Assembly (NCBI RefSeq): GCF_001553625.1
Contig: NZ_CP014230.1
Coordinates: forward strand, 620,001-684,000
Length of the DNA: 64,000 nt
DNA from: Desulfomicrobium orale DSM 12838
Lineage (GTDB): Bacteria > Desulfobacterota > Desulfovibrionia > Desulfovibrionales > Desulfomicrobiaceae
Direction: 5' to 3'
Shown: positions 1 to 9,020 of the stretch, one piece after another
Layout of the letters: each line of letters starts with the position of its first letter
Numbering within the stretch: position 1 is the first letter of the stretch
Made by a program: the position numbers and the translations under genes
Notes under the pieces: generated by a model
What the model saw: only the letters and a program-made list of their open reading frames with translations
What the model was told of the DNA's origin: nothing
The model's database searches: none

Positions 1-570
1 CTTGAGAGCCTGAAGCGTGACGCAGGACGAAAACTTTCCTTCCCGCATGGGCACGGTCACGTGCTTGCCGATGACATCTTCCGGGGTGATATCCGCGATG
101 CGCTTCAGAGCTTTGTTGACGTGAACCGTGATGCCATTGCCGTCGATGATCCAGATGCCGTCATGGATGGAATCCAGAATGACATGCAGCTGCTCCCAGA
201 GGAGTTCATTGGGATCGTACACCGGGTCCGGAGGCAGTTCCAGAAGATAGAACGCCTGGGCCTGGGTCTGAGAAGAATCTTCCGGAAAGGCATACATCCA
301 GACAAAAGCATAGCTTTTCCCCCGGTGTGTGAACTTCATGGTGGTATTCGGAGCGCTGCCCAGGACATGGGGAACAATGTCTGCGATATCCGCGTCCCGG
401 AGCAGCTGGGAAAAAGGCAGGGAAGGAAGGGGCTGCTTCGTTTCGAGAAATCCGCACAGCTTGCCGTTGGCCTGCACAAGAAGCCAGTCATCTCCGGAGA
501 ACAGCCCGAAGCCGACATTGGCCGGGCATGTCCGTGCCAGAGTTTCCGCCAGTTTTTTGAAATCGTGCAT
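1..570 (-). CDS. PAS-domain regulator, N-terminal part (runs off left edge)
   Basis: The leftward reading frame stays open to base 1, so only the first 190 codons are present. The start at 570 (CAT at 568-570 on the + strand) follows a GAGGGA ribosome site. Residues about 115-190 form a PAS sensor fold, with the pattern ILDSIHDGIWIIDGNG followed by VNKAL and a DVIGKHV turn. This arrangement is typical of the N-terminus of Desulfovibrio sigma-54-dependent activators and some sensor kinases. The output domain lies outside the window, so enhancer-binding activator is inference from the family look. The first 110 residues resemble no domain I recognise. Confidence 0.65.
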   Translation of the reverse strand, partial: MHDFKKLAETLARTCPANVGFGLFSGDDWLLVQANGKLCGFLETKQPLPSLPFSQLLRDADIADIVPHVLGSAPNTTMKFTHRGKSYAFVWMYAFPEDSSQTQAQAFYLLELPPDPVYDPNELLWEQLHVILDSIHDGIWIIDGNGITVHVNKALKRIADITPEDVIGKHVTVPMREGKFSSCVTLQALK

Positions 571-892
571 GAGGTTCTTCCCTCGCATGTCTCCGCAAAG
601 AATATCGGCCGCCCATGAAAACACAGATGGATGGCTCGGTGGTCTTAAAAACAACGGGGGCGTCGAGGCAGAAGCAGGGGTTGACTTGGGGAGAGACGAG
701 GAGCGCCAGGCAGACTCTGCCGCCGCATGGGACCGGCAAGGCGAAATCCTCCCGTCAAACATGAGCCGCTTCCTTGGGACAGATATATCCCCCTTGGACC
801 GGGGTCCAGTTTTTTGAGGGCTTTTCCGGCCGTGTAGATAAGTCTTTTTTGAAGCCCGGCCGGGAGGGAGCTTCCAGAGCCCGGAACGGATT
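571..892. other. Intergenic stretch without a gene
   Basis: No convincing gene lies between the PAS regulator start and the recD stop. A short palindrome followed by six T occurs near 800-815 on the + strand, but there is no + strand gene upstream for it to terminate. The promoter of the PAS regulator should lie just to the right of 588; I cannot define its boxes. Confidence 0.4.
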
Positions 893-2680
893 TTAACAGC
901 CGGAATTTCCGGGCCAGAGCAGCTCTCCCAGGCCGGAGTCGCGGCGGACAGGCATCTGTGTGGCAAGCACCGCCTGCCGGGCCGTGCCGATCAGGGTAAA
1001 GCGGCTTCTGGCCCGGGTCAGGGCCGTGTAGAGGAGTTCGCGGCTCAGAATGGGACAGGGAGTTTCCGGCAGCACCAGCACGGCATGATCGAACTCCGAG
1101 CCCTGACTTTTATGCACGGTCATGGCGTAACAGGTCTCATGCCGGGGCAGGCGGGCCGGAGAAAAGGTCCGAAATCCCTCCTGGCCGGAAAAATACACCC
1201 GCAGTCCTTCCGGCGTGGGCAGAACAAGCCCTGTATCGCCATTGAAAAGCCCGGCCGTGTAGTCATTTTCCAGAATCATGACCGGCCGCCCGGCGTACCA
1301 GTCCTCCCGCACGCCGAGGATGTTCCTGACCAGCGCGTTCAGGGCCTCGGTGCCCCGCGGTCCCTGACGGACCGGAGACAGCAGGCGCAGACCCTCGAAG
1401 CGGCTGAAAGCCTGATCCGGTGCCATCGAGCCCAGCTCCAGGTAGGTTTTCCGGACAAGGGGAGAGAGTTCCTTTCGCAGGGCTTCCGGCTCCGGGCAGG
1501 GCCGCAGGAACAGATCCGGATGTTCATCCTTCAGCACCCGCTCCACCTCCCGGGCGCGCCCGTCCCGGACCAGAGCGCTCAAGCGGCCGATACCGCTGCG
1601 TTCATCGAAGCGGAAGCTGCGGCGCAGTTCCACCATGTGATCCAGAAGCGGAGCCGGACATTCGGCCACGGGCACCATGTGCCCGGTGCGGCGCTCCAGC
1701 TCCGCCGCGAACTCCCGGGAGAACTGGTTCATGCCGTCCGGCGGGCACAGATTGGCCAGCACGGCCCCGGCTTCCACCGAGGCCAGCTGCCCCCGGTCAC
1801 CTAAAAGCACCAGAGATGCATGGTCCGGCAGGGCTTCCAGCAGCAGGACGGCCATCTCCATATCCAGCATGGAAACCTCGTCCACCACCAGCATGTCCAG
1901 CGGCAGAGGATTGTCCGGGCCATACCGGAAACTTCCTCCCGGCCGCCAGCCCAGCAACCGGTGAACGGTCTGGGCGTCCTGAGTCAGGCAGGCGGTCAGT
2001 TCTGGCGGGTATCCGCCGGGAAAAGCACGGCCGAGCGACTCGTTCATGCGCCCGGCGGCCTTGCCTGTGGGCGCGGCCAGGGCGATGGCAAAACGTTCTC
2101 CGGCGTGGATGGCCGCCGTATGGCGCAGAATCCGGGCCACGATATGGGTTTTTCCCGTTCCCGGACCGCCGGAAATGATGCAGAACCGGCTGCGCAGAGC
2201 GGCAAAGACGGCCACTTCCTGCCAGTCGGGGAGGTCTGCGGCTTCAGATTTCCGGTGGACGGAAGGGAGATTTTCCGTCCGGGGCGGATGGCTGGCCAGA
2301 CGCAGAATCTGCCGGGCCAGCAGATTTTCATCGCGGAAGAAACGCTGGAAATAGAGGCGACGCCCGCTTAGAATCATGGGCGCGGCAATATCATCGGGGG
2401 CACCCACGGCGTCCGTGTCCAGCAGCCGGATTGCCGCCGACAGAGGCTCCGGTTCGTCCGGACACAGACCGGCGAAGCGCTCCCGGATATCCTGCCCATC
2501 GAGATCCAGGCAGACATGGCCGTCGCGCACGGCCAGGGAAAGCAGAGCCGTCAGGACCGCGACCCTGCTTTGATGTTCCCGGGGAACCAGCATGGCGGCA
2601 AAACGGGCCTGATACAGATCCGCTTCGGAAAAAAATCCGCTGGCCCGCAGCCGGGGCAGAATGGATGGAGTGGCGAACAT
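893..2680 (-). CDS. recD: Exodeoxyribonuclease V subunit alpha (RecD helicase)
   Basis: RecD is the 5'-3' helicase subunit of the RecBCD enzyme, which resects double-strand breaks for recombination. The protein has about 595 residues, usual for RecD. It shows a Walker A motif GGPGTGKT near residue 170, the VVDEVSMLD helicase motif near residue 270, and the C-terminal superfamily-1 motif YAMTVHKSQGSEFD near residue 540. A GTG codon lies one codon upstream of the ATG at 2680; the ATG is better spaced from GGGAAG. The recB and recC partners are not in this window. The gene is the third of a leftward series after tunR and a lipoprotein gene. Confidence 0.93.
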   Translation of the reverse strand: MFATPSILPRLRASGFFSEADLYQARFAAMLVPREHQSRVAVLTALLSLAVRDGHVCLDLDGQDIRERFAGLCPDEPEPLSAAIRLLDTDAVGAPDDIAAPMILSGRRLYFQRFFRDENLLARQILRLASHPPRTENLPSVHRKSEAADLPDWQEVAVFAALRSRFCIISGGPGTGKTHIVARILRHTAAIHAGERFAIALAAPTGKAAGRMNESLGRAFPGGYPPELTACLTQDAQTVHRLLGWRPGGSFRYGPDNPLPLDMLVVDEVSMLDMEMAVLLLEALPDHASLVLLGDRGQLASVEAGAVLANLCPPDGMNQFSREFAAELERRTGHMVPVAECPAPLLDHMVELRRSFRFDERSGIGRLSALVRDGRAREVERVLKDEHPDLFLRPCPEPEALRKELSPLVRKTYLELGSMAPDQAFSRFEGLRLLSPVRQGPRGTEALNALVRNILGVREDWYAGRPVMILENDYTAGLFNGDTGLVLPTPEGLRVYFSGQEGFRTFSPARLPRHETCYAMTVHKSQGSEFDHAVLVLPETPCPILSRELLYTALTRARSRFTLIGTARQAVLATQMPVRRDSGLGELLWPGNSGC

Positions 2681-2789
2681 CACGCTTCCCTGCGAAGGTA
2701 TGGCCCGGATGCACCACGGATTTTTCCCGCAGTTCTCTCTGCCGGGAATGCCGGCCGGGGCATGAATTCTTCTTTCCGGTTAGCGGCGG

Positions 2790-3392
2790 TCATCTCGGCC
2801 CGGAGCCTCTGAAGGATGGCCGGACAATTCTCTCCCTCCGCTCCTGAGGGTAAAGTCGCCTGAACGGCGGCAGGGTGGACGCGGTCCGGGCTGGAGAGAA
2901 CTCCATGACGCGGACAAGGGCCGTTTCCACGGGCAGCCGGTCCAGCACCCGGACCCGGTAGGCCGGGGCAAGGGACACGTTCTTTGCCCGGAGCATATCG
3001 AAATAGCGGCGGTATTCCGGGTCCGTGCTGTTGGAGAAGAGGCCGAAAGTGTTTTCACGCCAGTATCGGCCGCCAAAACTGGTTTTATGGCCGCCCAGAA
3101 AGGAAAACGCCACTGTGCTCCCGGTTTTGCGCACGCGGGACAGAAGCAGGATGTCCGGTGTATCCGGGCCGGGCCGGAAAAAAATTTCAGTCCGGATGGA
3201 ATCGGCCGTGGTCAGGGTGGAATCACTGACCGGACTGCGAAGCGCGACCTTTATTTCACCCAGACGCGTCCAGTCCGGGCTCACGGGAATGATCCCGGAA
3301 GACCACGACCGGGACTCGCCCTGCCCGGAAGGGCATACGGGCCCGGACGCGCAGGCTCCGAGAAACAGAAGCATCAGAATCAATGCGGGCAT
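2790..3392 (-). CDS. Putative lipoprotein of unknown function
   Basis: About 200 residues. The N-terminus is a short hydrophobic signal ending in a lipobox (LFLGAC), so an envelope lipoprotein anchored through Cys14 is expected. A GGAG ribosome site lies six bases before the ATG. The rest is soluble, without a motif I recognise; it may belong to the group of Desulfovibrio lipoproteins of unknown function. It starts 30 bases after the tunR stop and ends about 100 bases before recD, so it may be cotranscribed with tunR, but nothing in the sequence ties it to tungstate or DNA repair. Confidence 0.65.
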   Translation of the reverse strand: MPALILMLLFLGACASGPVCPSGQGESRSWSSGIIPVSPDWTRLGEIKVALRSPVSDSTLTTADSIRTEIFFRPGPDTPDILLLSRVRKTGSTVAFSFLGGHKTSFGGRYWRENTFGLFSNSTDPEYRRYFDMLRAKNVSLAPAYRVRVLDRLPVETALVRVMEFSPARTASTLPPFRRLYPQERRERIVRPSFRGSGPR

Positions 3393-3422
3393 GGCAGCTC
3401 CGTTTGTCCGGATCGGCGACGC

Positions 3423-4466
3423 TCAGTCCACGCGCACAACAGCGGCATGGCAGCTGAACACGGCCCAGATCCGGTCTCCCTGGCGCAGGTCGAGCCGCCG
3501 GGCGCTTTCGGTGGTGACAAGGGCGCACAACACGGTGCCCGTCCCGATGGCCACAGCGCATTCCGTGGTCAGCCCGCCGCAGGTGACGCGGGCGATGTGC
3601 CCCGGTATGCGGTTTTCGGCGGATGAGAGCGGCTCTGTGTCGCTTTTTTCCAGGCTCAGCCAGGAGGCCTTGACTTCGACGGCGGCCAGACGGCCTTTCT
3701 GCAATCCCAGAATGTTCAGGCTTTCCTGGGTGATGATCGATGAAACCACATGCCCATCGGGGGTGGTCAGCTCCACCAGAGCCTGAATGTCCGAGTGACG
3801 GATGCGGGTGATCTTACCGAAAAAGGAATTGCGCGCGCTGGTTCTGCGGGCGCTTTCCCGCTCCAGAAAGGAGGCTGTGATGGCCTGGATTTCCCGCTGG
3901 GAGAAAGACACGTAGGCCGAGGTCAGATTGGGGCTGGAATGACCCAGATAGACCTGGACGGCGGGCAGGGGCATGTTGGACTGCATGAGTTCCACCCCTC
4001 TCGACTTGCGGATCATTTCCGGGCTGCCCAGATTTTTGGGAAACCCGCAGGCCAGGGCCCGCTCGTAAAACTTGCGGCGCACGAAGGCCGGGTCCACGTG
4101 CAGCGTCGCGCCTTTGCGAAAATCCACCTCCGCGGCCAGAGCCAGGATTTCCCGGGCCAGGGGTCCGGCCAGAGGGACGGACCGGACCTGTTCGCCGCCG
4201 CGCCGTCCAAAGGATACCATCAGACGTTCATGGTCGATGTCCACATCGGGATTTAAGGCCAGCACCTCATGCAATTTGGCTCCGGTATGCCGGATGAGCA
4301 GAAAAATAAGTAGTACTCGCTTGCGGGCCGCGGTGACGTCCGCCCGTTTGGACGCGCCAGTCCAGCGGCGGAATTCCTCTTCCAGCTCGTGCAGTTGCAG
4401 CGGGTTCAGGCAGTCGTCCGATCCGGCCACGATGCGGCCGTGGTCGGCGGGGCGGGGCATGTTCAT
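3423..4466 (-). CDS. tunR: TunR-type tungstate/molybdate-responsive regulator
   Basis: The protein is a fusion. Residues about 20-200 have the fold of a tyrosine recombinase catalytic domain, and residues about 213-272 and 285-345 are two Mop (TOBE) domains that bind molybdate or tungstate. This combination is the TunR family of sulfate-reducing bacteria, where the integrase-like part is a DNA-binding module that regulates tungstate uptake and molybdoenzyme genes. The recombinase active site is altered: the first Arg is Lys64 (TGAK), although the LGHSS histidine (176) and Tyr185 remain. I chose the ATG at 4466 (347 residues) because the residues from an upstream ATG at 4559 look uncharacteristic. 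It diverges from the DtxR-type gene. Confidence 0.82.
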   Translation of the reverse strand: MNMPRPADHGRIVAGSDDCLNPLQLHELEEEFRRWTGASKRADVTAARKRVLLIFLLIRHTGAKLHEVLALNPDVDIDHERLMVSFGRRGGEQVRSVPLAGPLAREILALAAEVDFRKGATLHVDPAFVRRKFYERALACGFPKNLGSPEMIRKSRGVELMQSNMPLPAVQVYLGHSSPNLTSAYVSFSQREIQAITASFLERESARRTSARNSFFGKITRIRHSDIQALVELTTPDGHVVSSIITQESLNILGLQKGRLAAVEVKASWLSLEKSDTEPLSSAENRIPGHIARVTCGGLTTECAVAIGTGTVLCALVTTESARRLDLRQGDRIWAVFSCHAAVVRVD

Positions 4467-4632
4467 TCGTCCATGATGAGCCCGTTTCGCCCCGGATGCA
4501 AGAGCCGGAAGAAAGAATTCTGGAACGGACCATTTTCCGGGGACCTCCCGGGGGTGCATTGAAACGGCATTCGATATAGGAACACCTGACCAGACTGATT
4601 CAAATATATCTGAAACCGGAAGGATATGTGTA

Positions 4633-5115
4633 ATGCCGATGGAAAAACCCGCTTCGCTGACGACAGCGCTGGAAGATTATCTCGTGACCATTTTCAAGCT
4701 GGAGGCGGCGGGCGGCGCGGCGCGGGCCAGCGACATCGCCACGGCCCAGAACGTGTCCCGGTCCACGGTGACCAGCGCCCTCAAGGCTTTGTCCGCGCGC
4801 GGGCTCATCGAATATTCACCGTACAGTCATATCCGGCTCACGCCGCAAGGAGAGCCCCTGGCCCGCGAGATCGCCCACCGGAACCTCATTCTGCGGCGCT
4901 TTTTCCAGGATGTGCTGATGCTCGATCAGGAAGTGGCCAGCGCCACGGCCTGCCGGGTGGAACACGCGGTGGATGACCAGGTCATCAAACGACTGGGGCA
5001 GTTCATTCTCTATCTGGAGCGGTCCGGACTGGAGCTGGACCGTTGGCGGGAGGATTACGCCCGGCTCATCAGGGAGATGCCGCACCCCGGCCCAACCGGA
5101 TTTCCAGGCCCCTGA
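4633..5115 (+). CDS. DtxR-family metal-dependent transcriptional regulator
   Basis: 160 residues: an N-terminal winged helix-turn-helix (ARASDIATAQNVSRSTVTSA) followed by the helical metal-binding and dimerisation domain, with no SH3-like third domain. The helix carries ACRVEH, the Cys-x2-Glu-His pattern of the DtxR/IdeR iron site rather than the Glu pattern of MntR, and an upstream EDY and IAHR supply further candidate ligands. It is therefore probably an iron-sensing repressor. The start has a GGAAGGA ribosome site. It shares an intergenic region of about 165 bases with divergent tunR and ends at a strong terminator. Confidence 0.87.
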   Translation: MPMEKPASLTTALEDYLVTIFKLEAAGGAARASDIATAQNVSRSTVTSALKALSARGLIEYSPYSHIRLTPQGEPLAREIAHRNLILRRFFQDVLMLDQEVASATACRVEHAVDDQVIKRLGQFILYLERSGLELDRWREDYARLIREMPHPGPTGFPGP

Positions 5116-5176
5116 CCGCTGGTCTGGAGGCCGCCGCACACGATTCAGAGTGGCGCGGGGGCTGGCTGTCTTTCAG

Positions 5177-5217
5177 AAAATCCCTTCGTGGACATAGCGT
5201 CCACGAGGGGATTTTTC
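5177..5217 (+). terminator. Rho-independent terminator of the DtxR-type gene
   Basis: A 17-bp stem (5177-5193 with 5199-5215, one G-U pair) closes a five-base loop and runs into five T, about 60 bases after the DtxR-type stop. Confidence 0.9.
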
Positions 5218-5399
5218 CTTTGGTGGGTAGCATTTTACGAGTGACTGATTTATATCGGCAGCAACTCTTGCCGGAGACCTCGCATAAGTTTCCATGAAAG
5301 ACCAAGCAGTATGGAAAGCAACATGTCTTGAAGTCATGTCAGGTAATAAGAAGGAATGTTTTTCCGGATTGCGATCATGTTGTACTGGAGGGCTGTGAT

Positions 5400-7009
5400 A
5401 TGAAGATTTGCGAGAAAATTCTATTCACTGGCGGTAAAATTGTGACCATGGATTCCGAGCAAAGCGTTTGTTCCGGCGTGCTGGTGAGCAACGGACGTAT
5501 TGAAGCAGTCGGCGAGGGCGATGAATTGTGGGCCCTCGTCGGCGGGAAGATACGTCATGTAAATTTACGCGGGTGCGTACTCTATCCCGGCCTGATCGAT
5601 ACACACAGTCATCTGCCCATGTACGCGGCCTGGAAGTATTACGCTTATTGCGGGAGTGCGGACAGCCTGCAGACCGTGCTGGACAGGCTGGCCGGACAGG
5701 GGCGGACGCATCCTGAAGAAGAGATTGTTGTCGGCTATGGTTTCGATGACACGGACATTCCCGAGCAGCGCGGACCGGACAGAGCGGAACTGGACGCCAT
5801 ATGTCCGGACAGGCCGCTGCTCCTTCTGCACATTTCCGTACATGCGGCTTATGCGAACAGTCCCATGCTGCGGCGTCTCGGCATCGACCCGGGCGCACCT
5901 TCTTCCGATCCCGACGTAGAATGCAAAAACGGCATGCCCACGGGACGCATTACGGAGCATGTGGCTTTCAGGGCCATGGAGCTCATGCCTTCTCCTTCCC
6001 AGGAATCTTTCAGGAAAATGCTTTGCGAAGCGGTCCGCGATTACAACGCGCAGGGATTTACCACGACCATCGGCGGCGGATCGGGCCTGGGGGGATTTCT
6101 CCCTTCATGGAGGTGCGGGCCCTACTCTCCCTGGAAAAAGAAGAAAAACTAAATCTGCGCGTTTATCTTTCCTGCATCTGGCCGGAGTATGAGAAGGTCG
6201 CCGCGGCGGGCATGATGGATGGGATCGGAACACCGATGGTCCGGCCGGGAGGCGTCAAGCTTTTCGCTGACGGGTCCATCCAGGCTTTCACTGCAGCCAT
6301 TCCGGCAGGGTACCACAACAGGCCGGATCACCGGCCCTCGATTATCGGCTCACAGGCGGAACTCGATGAGACCGTGTACCGTGTGCACGCGGCTGGCAGA
6401 CAGATTCTGGTACATGGCAACGGCAGCGGCGCCATCGAAGCGATCATCGCCGCAGTGGAAAAGGCTCAGGGCAGAACGCCGCGCCCCGACCCGCGCCATC
6501 TGCTCATCCATTGCCAGATGGCCTCGGACGACCAGTTGCGCCGCATGAAAAAAGCGGGCCTCTGGCCGTCTTTCTTCGGTCTGCATGTCTGGAACTGGGG
6601 AGACCGCCACCGGGATATCTTTCTCGGGCCGGAACGCGCCGCACGCATCGATCCCTGCGGAAGCGCGGTGCAATTGGGCCTTCCGTTCTCGCTTCATGCC
6701 GACACCCCGGTGCTGCCGCAAATGACCATGTTGTCCATCCACACTGCGGTGAACCGGATGACCAAGTCCGGCCAGGAATTGGGGCCGGAACAGCGGGTCA
6801 GTGCTCTGGAGGCCATGCGCGCCTATACCAGTTACGCCGCCGCCATGTGTTTCGGCGAGGCGAGCCTGGGTTCCATCGAGCCGGGAAAGGAGGCCGACTT
6901 CACCCTGCTCGGAGATGACCCCTGCGAGGTTCCTTCGTCGAAAATCCGGAATATTCCCATACTGGCCACGTTCTGCGGCGGCCGGCTGGTCTGGGGAAGC
7001 ATAGACTAG
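5400..7009 (+). pseudogene. YtcJ-like amidohydrolase, split by a one-base frameshift
   Basis: The gene encodes a metal-dependent amidohydrolase of the YtcJ/Amidohydrolase_3 type, about 536 residues if read through. The first part (5400 to about 6095) carries the DTHSHL metal-binding motif. The second part carries the KLFADGS, LVHGNG, LIHCQM and LHADTPV blocks and the GKEADFTLL C-terminal signature. Switching from the first to the second frame requires one base to be missing, and the switch falls at a run of six G (6089-6094). The start at 5400 follows GGAGGG with a 7-base gap. It lies directly before a sodium:solute symporter gene, so the pair probably imports and hydrolyses an unknown amide or cyclic substrate. 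A true pseudogene, a sequencing error and -1 frameshifting are all possible. Confidence 0.82.
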
Positions 7010-7078
7010 ACGCCGGACCGCACCGGAATTTCGCGATTGCGTTCAGACTGTTTTTTACCGGTAACCAGGAGAAATTTC

Positions 7079-8512
7079 ATGGACGCTCAAAGTTGGTATC
7101 TCGGCTATGTGGTAGTGTACTTCGCGGTCATGTTCAGCATCGGTATTTACTACTTCTTCAAGGTGAAAAACGCCGATGATTACCTCATCGGAGGGTGGAA
7201 CATGGGTTTCTGGCCCATCGTCGGCACGGTTATCAGCACATGGTGCGGCGCATCCGTGTTCATTGGCACCGTGGGGCTCGGTTTTACGGTGGGAGCCTCG
7301 GGCTACGTCCGCTTCAGCTTCGCCTCAGTACTTTTTACGCTCATCCTCATTCTGATCTTCGGCCGGGCGCTTCGGCGTCAGAGGCTCTACACCCTCGCCG
7401 ACCTGTTCGGCCAGCGGTACGGCGCTACAGTCGGCATCATCCCGTCGCTGCTGTCCGCCGTGGTGTACGCGATTCCGACGACGGCCATGCAGTACATCGC
7501 CATGTCCACCATCTGGACGGTGGTGTTCGGCATGGACCTGACTCCGGCCCTGATCCTCTCGGCTGTGCTCGTTCTTGCCTTCACCATACTGGGAGGGCTG
7601 CCGGGAACAATCATCACCGATGCCCTGCAATCCATCCTCATCATCGCCGGTATCACCATACTGGCCGCCTCCTGCGTTTCTTTCGCCGGTGGGGCGGGAC
7701 GGCTCATCGAGATGACGCCTCCGGAGTTTCTGTCGCTTTCAGGACCTTACGGGGCGTCGGAGGTCTTTTTATTTTTCCTCTCCGTGGGGCCGTTTTATCT
7801 CGTCTGGCAGTCGTCCTGGCAGCGCATCTTCGCGGCGAAATCGGAAAGCGTCTCCCTGAGAGCAAACACTCTGGGCGTGGTCATCTGCGCTTTCATCCTG
7901 TTTTGCCCCATCGTCATCGGGTTGGCCTGCCGTCAGTTTCTGCCGCTGGACACTCCGCCCGACCTCATCTTCTCGACAGTTACCCTGAAGCTGCTCTCTC
8001 CCCAAGTGGGAGGACTAATTTACTGTGCCCTGCTGGCGGCTCTGGTGACCGGCGCCGACTCCTTCATTCTGCAGGGCAGTTCCAACCTGACACACGACTT
8101 TTACCGTCGTCTCATCAACCCCGGCGCGACGAACCGGCAAATGATGTTCGTCTCCCGTCTGACCGTGGCGATCATCGCGCTCGCCGCCCTGTTCGTAGCC
8201 TTCAAGTTCACGGGCATTATCGCCATCTATCAATGGGCGCTGCGCCTTACTGCGACGACTCTCATTCTGCCTTTTCTGGCGACCATGCTCTGGAAGAGAA
8301 CCACGCGGACAGGCGTGCTGTGGAGCATGGGCGCGGGACTGGTGTCCACTCTGATCTGGCCGTATCTGGGCACGGGCGTTGACCAGACCTTGGCCGGTTT
8401 CGCCTTTTCGGCCGCAGGACTGATACTCGGAACAGTATTCAGCGGCCATCATCCCGAGGAGCATGCCGTGGCCGTGCTGTACGAAGATTTGCCCACGGCC
8501 CAGAGAAACTGA
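7079..8512 (+). CDS. Sodium:solute symporter (SSS family)
   Basis: 477 residues, almost entirely hydrophobic, with about 13 membrane segments. The N-terminal pattern KNADDYLIGG followed by GTVISTWCGASVFIGTVGLGF is characteristic of the SSS family (PutP/PanF-like), which drives uptake of organic solutes with sodium. The start at 7079 has an AGGAG site; an upstream in-frame codon at 7037 lacks one. The gene follows the amidohydrolase by 70 bases and ends at a terminator, so the two form one unit. The substrate cannot be told from sequence. Confidence 0.9.
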   Translation: MDAQSWYLGYVVVYFAVMFSIGIYYFFKVKNADDYLIGGWNMGFWPIVGTVISTWCGASVFIGTVGLGFTVGASGYVRFSFASVLFTLILILIFGRALRRQRLYTLADLFGQRYGATVGIIPSLLSAVVYAIPTTAMQYIAMSTIWTVVFGMDLTPALILSAVLVLAFTILGGLPGTIITDALQSILIIAGITILAASCVSFAGGAGRLIEMTPPEFLSLSGPYGASEVFLFFLSVGPFYLVWQSSWQRIFAAKSESVSLRANTLGVVICAFILFCPIVIGLACRQFLPLDTPPDLIFSTVTLKLLSPQVGGLIYCALLAALVTGADSFILQGSSNLTHDFYRRLINPGATNRQMMFVSRLTVAIIALAALFVAFKFTGIIAIYQWALRLTATTLILPFLATMLWKRTTRTGVLWSMGAGLVSTLIWPYLGTGVDQTLAGFAFSAAGLILGTVFSGHHPEEHAVAVLYEDLPTAQRN

Positions 8513-8537
8513 CACACAACCATTCCCCCGACCCAAA

Positions 8538-8584
8538 CACACGCACCCGGCAATCATGGCCCACCGGATGCGTGTGCTTGTTTT
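8538..8584 (+). terminator. Terminator after the symporter gene
   Basis: A 13-bp stem with one mismatch (8538-8550 with 8564-8576) is followed by CTTGTTTT. Confidence 0.75.
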
Positions 8585-8783
8585 CTGGATGGACCGGCCT
8601 GTGGAAAATGTTCCGGCCGGACCTTGAAACTCTCTGGTGAAGATGAAATGGATCGGCTCCGCGCGGCAGACGGGCTGATCTTGTCAATCCCGGAGAAGTT
8701 AATTAGCTGATTCTAACTATTGGCAATCCTGAAACCTTGTCTTTCCCGGGTTTCATTGCAGGATGGAAAACAAGGAGGAGCCC

Positions 8784-9020
8784 ATGCGGCATCTTGACCT
8801 GAATACCCCGGTGGCCGGTCTGTGCTCGGTATACCCGGAACTGGTGAACATTCTGCGGGATCTTGGTTTCACGGAAATTACCCGGCCCGGCATGCTGTCC
8901 ACGGCGGGGCGGTTCATGACCATCCCCAAAGGGGCCAGGCTGAAGGGCATCGATCTGGCTCTGATCCGCGCGACCCTGCGCAAACACGGATTTGAAATCA
9001 CGGAGGACGTCAATGAGTGA
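8784..9020 (+). CDS. DUF1858 domain protein
   Basis: 78 residues forming a single DUF1858 domain, recognisable from the pattern LDLNTPVAGLCSVYPELVNI, an LGF turn and a TIPKGA motif. The start at 8784 is preceded by AAGGAGGAG; an in-frame ATG at 8763 lies before that site. It overlaps the start of the DUF438-hemerythrin-PAS gene by eight bases, so the two are translationally coupled. DUF1858 domains are often found beside or fused to DUF438 or hemerythrin-type proteins, which suggests a shared, still undefined redox or nitric-oxide-related role. Confidence 0.82.
   Translation: MRHLDLNTPVAGLCSVYPELVNILRDLGFTEITRPGMLSTAGRFMTIPKGARLKGIDLALIRATLRKHGFEITEDVNE

Noticed and set aside
797-815. Palindrome followed by six T on the + strand near the left edge
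   Set aside because: The stem is short and no + strand gene precedes it.
4604-4618. 15-base match to 24839-24853 (AATATATCTGAAACC) suggesting a shared operator
   Set aside because: One exact match of this length is expected by chance in 64 kb, and the two flanks share nothing else.
5328-5399. Earlier in-frame start for the amidohydrolase
   Set aside because: No ribosome site, and the added residues do not resemble the family N-terminus; the start at 5400 has a GGAGGG site.
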